In this document: piece after piece, positions 1 to 4,839 of the stretch
How positions within the stretch are numbered: the first letter of the stretch is position 1
Layout of the letters: every line of letters starts with the position of its first letter
Assembly: GCA_025362415.1 (NCBI GenBank)
Contig: JANYGM010000406.1
Location: 1 to 7,520, forward strand
DNA from: a bacterium
GTDB lineage: Bacteria; Bacteroidota; Bacteroidia; Cytophagales; Thermonemataceae
Direction: 5' to 3'
DNA: 7,520 nucleotides
Translations under genes and position numbers: made by a program
The notes under the pieces: model-generated
What the model was told of the DNA's origin: nothing
The model's database searches: none
The model's input: the letters and a program-made list of their open reading frames with translations, nothing else

Positions 1-128
1 TAGTAGATAAAAAATACCCTATTGGAGAAAAAGTAAACAAAAAAGAGATTGAGTATCATAGAATTCAATTTAACAAAGTCTTACCACAATTATCATATGT
101 AATAAATTTAAAAAGTGAACTTATTTAA
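1..128 (+). CDS. C-terminal end of an unidentified protein, possibly ISAzo13-like transposase (partial at left edge)
   Basis: An open frame enters from the left edge (first whole codon at 3) and ends at TAA 126-128, giving 41 residues that start VDKKYPIGEKV and end INLKSELI. The spacing of K-Y, G, K-V/I, an E-I segment, F, P and a final Y-x-I resembles, from memory, the C-terminal tail of ISAzo13-type (DDE) transposases, which usually ends near a W-N-Y-T-I motif. Here the W is replaced by L in LSYVI, so the match is imperfect. If correct, this is the tail of an insertion sequence whose body lies outside the window. The flank holds another broken 3' end and a repeat island, which fits an accessory region. 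It could equally be the end of an ordinary gene; no start, domain or catalytic residue is visible. Confidence 0.35.
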   Translation, partial: VDKKYPIGEKVNKKEIEYHRIQFNKVLPQLSYVINLKSELI

Positions 129-199
129 TCTTCGTTCCTAAGTTTACAGGGCTTACGCTGGAGCAAGTACAAGCATTGGAAAAAGAAATAACCCCCTAA
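119..199 (+). pseudogene. Orphan 3' end of an unknown gene
   Basis: A frame bounded upstream by TGA at 116-118 runs to TAA at 197-199. Its last 22 codons read like the natural end of a protein (begins FVPKFTGLTLEQ, ends ALEKEITP) with an amphipathic LEQVQALEKEI helix. There is no start codon for a sensible gene, and the frame overlaps the end of the preceding frame. A terminator-like hairpin follows 20 bases later. The simplest reading is that an insertion or deletion removed the 5' part of a gene and left the 3' end with its terminator. I do not recognise the family, and the stretch is short enough to be chance. Confidence 0.25.
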
Positions 200-218
200 A
201 ATATGCCTTTTTAGATAA

Positions 219-247
219 CACAAAACCACCTATTTGGTGGTTTTGTG
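219..247. terminator. Strong hairpin, probable terminator
   Basis: A perfect 12-bp stem (219-230 with 236-247) closes a 5-base TATTT loop. The 3' arm carries a GGTTTT run, so the U-tract is inside the stem, as often seen in AT-rich Bacteroidota terminators. It sits just after the orphan 3' end that stops at 199. The stem is near symmetric, so it could act on both strands. Confidence 0.5.
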
Positions 248-262
248 CTTATGCAAGTGCCT

Positions 263-320
263 GAATACATTGTTTGGCGTAGTTTGGTGTCAGGTAGAAA
301 AACCTGACACCACAGGAAAA
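263..320 (-). repeat. Hairpin repeat element, copy A (variant stem)
   Basis: Read on the minus strand it starts TTTTCCTG and ends in an ACAATGTATTC tail, the same ends as the plus-strand copies further right. Its stem is different: an 11-bp perfect stem (285-295 with 302-312) around a 6-base loop. A decayed relative (28 of 34 bases over 282-315) lies at 1425-1458. The TTTTCCTG end directly abuts the ychF relic. Confidence 0.65.
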
Positions 321-398
321 GTGCATAATATCTCCATCATCAACAACATAATCTTTGCCTTGAACTGCCATTTTACCAGCTTCTTTGCAAGCGTTTTC
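321..398 (-). pseudogene. ychF: Relic of the 3' end of ychF (Obg-like ribosome-associated GTPase)
   Basis: On the minus strand 26 codons (398 down to 321) encode ENACKEAG, KMAVQGKDYVV and DDGDIMH, followed by an F codon that merges into the flanking repeat. This is the C-terminal TGS-domain end of YchF, an ATP/GTP-binding translation-associated GTPase of about 365 residues, whose family end is typically EAGK-x(4)-GK-x-Y-x-V-x-DGD-x-M-x-F-x-FNV. The GTPase core and most of the TGS domain are absent, and the last three residues and stop are replaced by hairpin element A. Upstream, the frame runs into element B. It cannot encode a working protein. A functional ychF is expected elsewhere in the genome. 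The near-intact reading frame suggests the fragment is recent or was moved as a block; which is not visible. Confidence 0.75.
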
Positions 399-401
399 AG
401 T

Positions 402-516
402 TTTTCCTGCTGTTGTAGGTGTTCTAGCGCAGTGACACCGACAACGAATTACGTAGAGCAATTATTAGTGCGTTGTTGGTGGTACTAACGCTAAAACACC
501 CAACAACGGCAGAAAA
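402..516. repeat. Tail-to-tail pair of hairpin elements, copies B (+) and C (-)
   Basis: Copy B (about 402-463, plus strand) has the TTTTCCTG end, a GTTGTAGGTG / CACCGACAAC stem with one mismatch, and the GAATTACGTAGAGCAAT tail. Copy C (about 464-516, minus strand) reads TTTTCTGCCG, then a GTTGTTGGGTG / CACCAACAAC stem with one bulge and a GCGTTAG loop motif. The two tails meet, so the 115-bp block is a long imperfect inverted repeat whose two arms are each hairpins. The TTTTC ends face outwards, B towards the ychF relic and C towards the 118-codon gene. Confidence 0.65.
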
Positions 517-525
517 CCGCACAAT

Positions 526-549
526 CTGCTACTTGTCCCCAAGTAGTGT
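526..549. terminator. Small hairpin downstream of the 118-codon gene
   Basis: A 7-bp stem (529-535 with 540-546) with loop TCCC can be extended by two G-T pairs. It lies 18 bases beyond the stop codon of the minus-strand gene at 564, where a terminator is expected. No clear U-run follows on the minus strand, so termination is only suggested. It may be another dispersed palindrome. Confidence 0.3.
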
Positions 550-563
550 CTATTTGCAGTAAT

Positions 564-920
564 TTAACTCCACTCAATCCTTGACCATTCTATCCCTCTC
601 ACTACAAAAGTCAAATCATTGTCATCTTCAATATCATTGTAAAGCCTGAAAATACTGTTTTTATGACAATCTCCTATTAAAGATGTTTCAAATTCTCCTA
701 ATTCCATAACCACGTTTTCTTTTTTTTGCTTGTAAAAAATAGCTATTAATTCCCTATTCAATAAAAATATAGCTTCTCTAGTCCAATTATTTTTAGATAA
801 TTCATAAATGTATGCATGAAACCATTGCCATTTTTCTATGTCAGAGCATTTTTGTAATGATAATTCATTAATGATATCATTCAAAATAATATCATACCCT
901 TGTTCTTTCGTTATTCCCAT
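564..920 (-). CDS. Hypothetical 118-residue soluble protein in the repeat island
   Basis: Starts at ATG 920-918 and stops with TAA at 566-564. The product has no signal peptide or membrane segment. It is rich in acidic and aromatic residues (WQWFHAYIYEL near 32-42) and predicted mostly helical in the first 65 residues. A segment RELIAIFYKQ (about 56-65) and an ELGEFETSLIGDC segment (about 73-85) look like structured protein, not random sequence. The C-terminus holds a small duplication (IEWS-R-IEWS). I do not recognise a family. Size, charge and single-gene setting between mobile-looking repeats would suit an orphan immunity or antitoxin-like protein, but this is inference only. No Shine-Dalgarno is present. 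Upstream on the minus strand a TACTTTAT about 20 bases before the ATG is a weak match to the TAnnTTTG box, with no TTG at the right distance. The gene lies between inward-facing elements C and D. Confidence 0.6.
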   Translation of the reverse strand: MGITKEQGYDIILNDIINELSLQKCSDIEKWQWFHAYIYELSKNNWTREAIFLLNRELIAIFYKQKKENVVMELGEFETSLIGDCHKNSIFRLYNDIEDDNDLTFVVRGIEWSRIEWS

Positions 921-962
921 AGTATACTGTTCAATAAAGTATTGTGCCTTCGTTGGTATGCC

Positions 963-1031
963 TTTTCTGCCGTTGTTGTGTGTTCTAGCGTTAGCGACAC
1001 CAACAACGAATTACGTAGAACAATGTATTTC
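963..1031 (+). repeat. Hairpin repeat element, copy D
   Basis: Carries the full element layout: TTTTCTGC end, left arm CGTTGTTG-T-GTG, loop with AGCGTTAGCG, right arm CACCAACAACG, then the tail AATTACGTAGAACAATG and ATTTC. The stem is 11 bp (971-982 with 998-1008) with one bulged T at 979. Its TTTTCTGC end faces the 118-codon gene. Confidence 0.75.
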
Positions 1032-1078
1032 TTGATAGCTTTTACTATTTTAGTCCTCATAATGTGTAATAAAGGCAA

Positions 1079-1121
1079 ATTCCCTGCCATTATTGGTGTT
1101 CTAGCGTCAGCGACAAACAAC
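1079..1121 (+). repeat. Hairpin repeat element, copy E (truncated, decayed)
   Basis: Keeps the CCTGCC start, TTGGTGTTCTAGCGTCAGCGA centre and part of the right arm (ACAAACAAC), but the stem has several mismatches and the AATTACGTAGAACAATG tail is missing. A partly deleted copy. Confidence 0.55.
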
Positions 1122-1152
1122 CCACCAAAAACGTACCAAAGGTTTACTTTTG

Positions 1153-1209
1153 CTACACAAACTCAAGCATTTTCTTAATTTCTGCTTCTGCAAATATTTG
1201 CGTAATTTT
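1153..1209 (-). pseudogene. Possible relic of a gene 3' end
   Basis: On the minus strand, directly after the TTTTCCTG end of element F, 18 codons read KITQIFAEAEIKKMLEFV and stop at TAG (1155-1153). The helical, charged sequence with a clean stop looks like the end of a real protein, and its placement next to an element end copies that of the ychF relic. No family is recognisable at this length, and chance cannot be excluded. Confidence 0.25.
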
Positions 1210-1276
1210 TCCTGCCGTTGTTGGTGTTTTAGCGTTAGCGACACCAACAACGAATTACGTAGAACAATGTATTTCC
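1207..1276 (+). repeat. Hairpin repeat element, copy F (best-preserved)
   Basis: A perfect 12-bp stem (1216-1227 with 1241-1252) encloses a 13-base loop containing TAGCGTTAGCG. The TTTTCCTGC end is on the left and the AATTACGTAGAACAATG tail plus ATTTCC on the right. With copy G it forms a direct tandem pair spaced by 6 bases. Confidence 0.8.
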
Positions 1277-1282
1277 TGTGTA

Positions 1283-1351
1283 TTTTCTGCCGTTGTGGGT
1301 GTTCTAGCGTTAGCGACACCCACAACGAATTATGTAGAACAATGTATTTCC
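1283..1351 (+). repeat. Hairpin repeat element, copy G
   Basis: A perfect 12-bp stem (1291-1302 with 1316-1327) encloses a 13-base loop nearly identical to that of copy F. Compared with F, the stem pair T1222-A1246 has become G1297-C1321: both partners changed and pairing was kept. The tail reads AATTATGTAGAACAATG, one base different from F. Confidence 0.8.
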
Positions 1352-1397
1352 TATGTATTTGTTATGCAATAAAGCTAGAATTGTCTTTATTTCCTAA

Positions 1398-1460
1398 ATA
1401 AATATGATTGTTCTACTGTTGTTGGTTTGTTGTCAAGTGGAAATATCTAACACCACAGTA
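1398..1460 (-). repeat. Hairpin repeat element, copy H (decayed)
   Basis: On the plus strand it reads ATTGTTCTAC, the reverse of the tail in copies D, F and G. It then has a 34-base segment (1425-1458) that matches 28 of 34 bases of copy A at 282-315. Three of eleven stem pairs are lost. It marks the right edge of the repeat island. Confidence 0.5.
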
Positions 1461-1461
1461 A

Positions 1462-1495
1462 CCCTCTCAAAATTACTTTTAAGAGGGATTTTGTG
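1462..1495. terminator. Terminator-like hairpin at the right edge of the repeat island
   Basis: The arms CCCTCTCAAAA (1462-1472) and TTTTAAGAGGG (1477-1487) form an 11-bp stem with one C-A mismatch and a TTAC loop, followed by ATTTTGTG and more T residues. It probably blocks transcription from the island into the hydrolase region. No intact plus-strand gene lies upstream, so it may be left over from a lost gene. Confidence 0.45.
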
Positions 1496-1554
1496 TGTTT
1501 TAGTAAGTTTACACTTACAAATTTACAAATAATTTGAAAATTATCATACAAAAA

Positions 1555-1584
1555 TTGAAATACTAAAAAAAATAACTACTTTTG
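1555..1584 (+). promoter_or_regulatory. Bacteroidota-type promoter for the alpha/beta hydrolase gene
   Basis: A TTG at 1555-1557 is followed after exactly 19 bases by TACTTTTG (1577-1584), a full match to the Bacteroidota primary-sigma consensus (-33 TTG, -7 TAnnTTTG). Transcription would start near 1590, giving a leader of about 115-120 bases before the ATG at 1708. This is the best promoter match I saw in the window. Confidence 0.65.
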
Positions 1585-1666
1585 TTCTGCATACAGTACG
1601 TTTTTTGATAATGTTTGAAAAACTTAAAATGATATATAACAAATTGATTAACAACATTTTGTATAA

Positions 1667-1694
1667 ATTCATAATTCACAATTCATAATTATTT
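1667..1694 (+). repeat. 7-bp-phased repeat upstream of the hydrolase start
   Basis: Four consecutive heptads read ATTCATA, ATTCACA, ATTCATA and ATTATTT. The block ends 13 bases before the start codon, inside the predicted leader. A matching heptad repeat on the other strand precedes tex (7158-7190). Confidence 0.65.
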
Positions 1695-1707
1695 TTACTT
1701 ATTTTCT

Positions 1708-2463
1708 ATGGAATTACAAATCAAACAAGATGGTGAATATACATATATAGATGAAGGCAGCGGAGAAACAATGGTGCTTTTGCACGGACTTTTTGGTGCA
1801 TTAAGCAACTGGAAAGGCGTGGTAGAGCATTTTTCAAAAGATTATAGGGTTGTAATTCCTATGATGCCCATCTATGAAATGCCCCTAAAAACTGCAGGAA
1901 TTGGCGCATTGACTGATTTTATTGAAGGATTTATTAAACTCAAAAACCTCTCTAATTTCATTTTACTAGGAAATTCTTTAGGTGGACACATTGCCCTCAC
2001 CTACACGCTAAGGCATCAAGAGCAAGTAAAAAAGCTTATTTTGACAGGAAGTTCTGGGCTTTTTGAAAACGGTATGGGTGGATCGTATCCAAAACGTGGC
2101 AACTACGAATACATCAAAGAACGTGTAAAATATACGTTTTTTGAGCCAGAAACTGCCACAGAGGAGCTTATAGACGAGGTTTTTAATATAACAAAAAGTA
2201 TTCCTAAATGTATGCGTATTGTGGCTATTGCAAAATCTGCGCAAAGACACAATTTAGCGAAAGAATTGCATATAATAAAAGTGCCTACATTACTTGTTTG
2301 GGGACTAAACGACACCATAACACCACCAATAGTTGCCTATGAATTTGAAAAACTAATAGAAAATGCTAACTTGCGTTTTGTGGATAGGTGCGGACACGCT
2401 CCAATGATGGAACACCCAGAAAAATTTAATTTAATTGTTTCTAATTTCCTAAAGGTAGCATAA
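1708..2463 (+). CDS. Alpha/beta-fold hydrolase
   Basis: A 251-residue cytosolic enzyme, usual length for single-domain alpha/beta hydrolases, with no signal peptide. The catalytic layout is complete. The oxyanion-loop motif HGLFG is at 26-30, and the nucleophile elbow GNSLGG at 88-93 carries Ser90. The acid Asp202 lies in GLNDTITP (199-206), and His230 lies in CGHAPMMEHP. The cap region between strands 6 and 7 (about 115-185) is helical and moderately short. Such enzymes cleave esters, C-C bonds or related substrates; the substrate here cannot be told from sequence. The ATG at 1708 is chosen because the product then begins at the first strand with no excess, and the promoter and leader sit just upstream. 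No Shine-Dalgarno is seen, as is normal in Bacteroidota. It appears monocistronic: promoter at 1555-1584, terminator at 2583-2615. Confidence 0.9.
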   Translation: MELQIKQDGEYTYIDEGSGETMVLLHGLFGALSNWKGVVEHFSKDYRVVIPMMPIYEMPLKTAGIGALTDFIEGFIKLKNLSNFILLGNSLGGHIALTYTLRHQEQVKKLILTGSSGLFENGMGGSYPKRGNYEYIKERVKYTFFEPETATEELIDEVFNITKSIPKCMRIVAIAKSAQRHNLAKELHIIKVPTLLVWGLNDTITPPIVAYEFEKLIENANLRFVDRCGHAPMMEHPEKFNLIVSNFLKVA

Positions 2464-2468
2464 TTTTT

Positions 2469-2579
2469 AGGTACGAGGTTTGAAGTACGAAAATACAATT
2501 ATAACTGGTTTTGCCTTTACAACAACTTGATAATCAATGTTTTACATTCATACTTCGTCCCTCTTATTTCGTCTCTCTT
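2469..2579. repeat. Two oppositely oriented 7-bp-phased repeats between hydrolase and phosphatase genes
   Basis: Plus-strand heptads AGGTACG, AGGTTTG, AAGTACG and AAAATAC occupy 2469-2496. At 2551-2579 a related set reads on the minus strand: TTCGTCCCTCTT (2554-2565) recurs as TTCGTCTCTCTT (2568-2579) at a 14-base step. Both show 7-base phasing. The 54 bases between them hold nothing recognisable. Confidence 0.45.
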
Positions 2580-2582
2580 CCT

Positions 2583-2615
2583 TAGGAATGCGTCAAGGCG
2601 TGTTCCTATGTTTTT
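2583..2615 (+). terminator. Intrinsic terminator after the hydrolase gene
   Basis: A hairpin of 11 pairs (2583-2593 with 2598-2608, three of them G-T wobbles) closes a CAAG loop and is followed by ATG and TTTTT (2611-2615). It lies 120 bases after the hydrolase stop and only 26 bases before the next start codon. The phosphatase gene therefore either has a promoter upstream of or overlapping the hairpin, or depends on read-through. Confidence 0.6.
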
Positions 2616-2640
2616 ATAATTATTATATCTAATCAAAAAA

Positions 2641-4683
2641 ATGAAATATTTATTACAAAAATTTCCAAAAACATTTATCAAAATATCTTTAAAAAAAATA
2701 GCATTTTTTATACTTACTCTTTTTATTATTGAGAATTTATCAGCACAAAAAGAAAAAATTGATAGCCTACAAAATCTCCTAAAAACAGATAATCAAGACA
2801 CATTACAAGTGAATATTTTGGTAGAACTTGCCTTGCAATTTCGTAATACTGACGTTGCAAAAGGTAAAAAATATGCAAAAGAAGCACTTTTTTTGTCTAA
2901 AAAACTCAATTATAAAAATGGTTTGGCAGGTAGCTATGGAGTGTTGGGCTTACTCTATTACCGTGAAGGACAACACGACTTGGCAGTTGATAACCATCTC
3001 AAATCTTTGCGACTTTCAGAAGAATTAGGCGACAAAAAAGCTATTGGTTTTCGTTATAATGATTTGGGAAATGTATATGTAGAACAAGAGTTTTATCCTC
3101 GTGCTATGGTTTATTTTGAAAAATCTCTCAAAATAAAAGAAGAAATAAACGACAAAGAAGGCATAGCCACGACTCTAAAAAATATTGTTAATCTTTATAT
3201 CTACAAAAAAGATTATCCAAATGCCTTAAAATATGCCCTAGAATACCAGCCTCGTGTGGAAATGTCCAAAAATCCAAAGAACCAAGCTGATTTATTTACC
3301 TTTATTGGGGAAGCATATTTATACACCAATGAGCCACAAAAAGCACTTACTTTTCTTGAAAAAGCAAAAGAAATTCGTATCAAAATTAAAGACCAATTTA
3401 CCCTTCCTCGTGTGCTAAATGATATTGGGAGAGTAAATTTGGGACAAGGAAACTTGGATATTGCTATGAAAAACTTTGAGGAAGCTGCCACCATTGCCAA
3501 AAAAAATAAGATAAAAGTGGTTTTACAACGTATTTATCAGAATATGTCTGATGTCTATAAACTTCAAAAAGACTACCAAAATGCTTATGATTATTCTCAA
3601 CTTTCGTTAGCGTATGAAGACTCTGTTTATAGCCAAAAATCTAATGATAAAATTTCTGTTTTAAATGCTATTTTTGAAGATGAAAAAGCGCAAATTGCCA
3701 CAGAAAAAGATAAAAAAATTAGTCAGGCGCAGCTAGAAGAGCGTGAAGTAATTATTTTTGCAGGTATTATTGTTGTTATTTTGATAAGTATTCTTGCAGT
3801 TATTTTATGGCTAAACAACATAAGAAAAAACAAAACAAACAAACTTCTTAGCGCACAAAACAAAGAAATAGACCAACAAAATAAACGTATTTTAGCAAGT
3901 ATCAACTATGCACAACGCATACAGGAGGCTATTTTGCCCACAACTGATGATTTGCAAACAAGTTTTCCTGATTCATTTTTGATATATAGACCTCGTGATA
4001 TAGTTTCTGGTGATTTTTATTGGACACATATTATTGATGATAGTTTTTCTACCAGAAACGGCAGTAGTATTATTGCGGTGGCAGATTGTACGGGTCACGG
4101 CGTGCCAGGTGCATTTATGAGTATGATTGGCAATGATTTGCTCAATAAAATCATCATTGAAAAACGCATTTATTCGCCTGAAATTATCCTTACCAAACTG
4201 CACGAAGAAGTAAGAGCTGTACTTAATAAAGACCGTTTGGATAATATTGATGGTATGGAAATAGCTATTTGTATCATTGATGCTAATAAGAAAGTGTTGC
4301 AATATGCAGGTGCAATGCTTCCTTTATATCTGTATCAGAGAGATAAAGGAGGTAATTTTGGCACAACAACAAAAATTATTTTGCCTGATAAAAAAAATAT
4401 TGGAGGACGCAAAAACGACACAGAAAAACGCCTTTTTACTAGAAATGAAATACTTTTGGAAGACCAAGAAACTACGTTTTTTATGTCTTCAGATGGTTAT
4501 CAAGACCAAATGGGTGGAGATTTGAGCCGCAAATTTATGTCTAAGGTTTTCAAAAAACTACTTGAAGACGTAAGCGAGAAAGACATAAAAGAGCAACACC
4601 ACATATTAGAAAAAACCCACTTAAATTGGAAAAGACAGTATAACCAAACTGATGATATTGTGGTAGTGGGTGTGAAAATTTAG
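2641..4683 (+). CDS. TPR-repeat membrane sensor with SpoIIE/RsbU-type PP2C phosphatase domain
   Basis: A 680-residue protein. Residues 1-36 are a signal peptide or anchor (basic start, hydrophobic AFFILTLFII, then SAQ). About seven TPR units follow (roughly 53-326), for example at 93-126, 133-166, 214-247 and 293-326. A charged linker (340-368), a single transmembrane helix (369-391) and a coiled-coil stretch (392-428) lead into the phosphatase. The phosphatase domain (about 429-680) has YRPRDIVSGDFYW (449-461), ADCTGHGVPGAFMS (481-494), DGMEIA (537-542), SSDGYQDQ (616-623) and QTDDI (669-673). Asp458, Asp482, Asp618 and Asp671/672 are the expected metal ligands. The TPR part should be periplasmic and the phosphatase cytoplasmic. 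SpoIIE-type enzymes dephosphorylate Ser/Thr-phosphorylated anti-sigma antagonists; no such partner is encoded nearby, so the target is unknown. No clear TAnnTTTG promoter was found upstream. Confidence 0.9.
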   Translation: MKYLLQKFPKTFIKISLKKIAFFILTLFIIENLSAQKEKIDSLQNLLKTDNQDTLQVNILVELALQFRNTDVAKGKKYAKEALFLSKKLNYKNGLAGSYGVLGLLYYREGQHDLAVDNHLKSLRLSEELGDKKAIGFRYNDLGNVYVEQEFYPRAMVYFEKSLKIKEEINDKEGIATTLKNIVNLYIYKKDYPNALKYALEYQPRVEMSKNPKNQADLFTFIGEAYLYTNEPQKALTFLEKAKEIRIKIKDQFTLPRVLNDIGRVNLGQGNLDIAMKNFEEAATIAKKNKIKVVLQRIYQNMSDVYKLQKDYQNAYDYSQLSLAYEDSVYSQKSNDKISVLNAIFEDEKAQIATEKDKKISQAQLEEREVIIFAGIIVVILISILAVILWLNNIRKNKTNKLLSAQNKEIDQQNKRILASINYAQRIQEAILPTTDDLQTSFPDSFLIYRPRDIVSGDFYWTHIIDDSFSTRNGSSIIAVADCTGHGVPGAFMSMIGNDLLNKIIIEKRIYSPEIILTKLHEEVRAVLNKDRLDNIDGMEIAICIIDANKKVLQYAGAMLPLYLYQRDKGGNFGTTTKIILPDKKNIGGRKNDTEKRLFTRNEILLEDQETTFFMSSDGYQDQMGGDLSRKFMSKVFKKLLEDVSEKDIKEQHHILEKTHLNWKRQYNQTDDIVVVGVKI

Positions 4684-4700
4684 AGGATTAAGTGTTTTTA

Positions 4701-4775
4701 GCCGTTGTTTGTGTCTTCACAAACAACCACCAGCAACTCACAACTTTTGTTGTTTGTGAAGACACAAACAACGGC
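4701..4775. repeat. Nested palindrome: 27-bp perfect inverted repeat with hairpin arms
   Basis: Arm 1 (4701-4727) and arm 2 (4749-4775) are perfect reverse complements, separated by 21 bases. Each arm is itself a hairpin: GTTGTTTGTG pairs with CACAAACAAC around TCTT in arm 1 and AAGA in arm 2. The GCCGTTGTT start and 10-bp stem resemble the island elements at 402-1351, but the AATTACGTAGAACAATG tail is missing. It lies 17 bases past the phosphatase stop codon and may contribute to 3'-end formation. Confidence 0.8.
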
Positions 4776-4791
4776 ATTGGAGTTGTCATTA

Positions 4792-4825
4792 AAAAAGCCT
4801 TTTCAAATATTTGAAAAGGCTTTTT
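4792..4825. terminator. Bidirectional terminator between convergent phosphatase and tex genes
   Basis: A perfect 34-bp palindrome: AAAAAGCCTTTTCAAAT followed by its exact reverse complement. The G+C core GCC/GGC is flanked by A and T runs, so each strand ends in a U-tract. It lies 109 bases after the phosphatase stop and 15 bases beyond the tex stop, the place expected for a shared terminator. Confidence 0.85.
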
Positions 4826-4839
4826 CGGATTTATATTTA

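Noticed and set aside
234..488. Plus-strand 84-codon open frame through the left part of the repeat island.
   Set aside because: It runs across copies A and B and antisense to the ychF relic; its cysteine-rich composition follows from repeat DNA.
838..1401. Several 65-92 codon frames on both strands between 838 and 1401, with recurring peptides such as SDTNNELRRTMYF and RNSLLVSLTLEH.
   Set aside because: The recurring peptides are translations of the hairpin elements themselves; frames start and stop at repeat boundaries and lack protein-like features.
263..1460. Integron cassette array, with the hairpins as attC sites.
   Set aside because: GCGTTAG-like motifs sit in the hairpin loop, not as the paired RYYYAAC / GTTRRRY core sites at the stem base. 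Elements occur in both orientations and no integrase is present.
263..1460. CRISPR array.
   Set aside because: Repeats are 50-70 bp, variable, in both orientations and irregularly spaced (6 to over 400 bases). Intervening DNA contains a gene and gene relics, and no cas gene is present.
2464..2640. Hydrolase and phosphatase genes as one operon.
   Set aside because: The 177-base gap contains a hairpin plus U-tract and heptad repeats, which favours separate transcription; partial read-through cannot be excluded.
2641..4683. Overlapping frames inside the phosphatase gene, such as 3213-3500 minus and 4277-4525 plus.
   Set aside because: They are shadows of a gene with intact domains over its whole length; no independent start signals.
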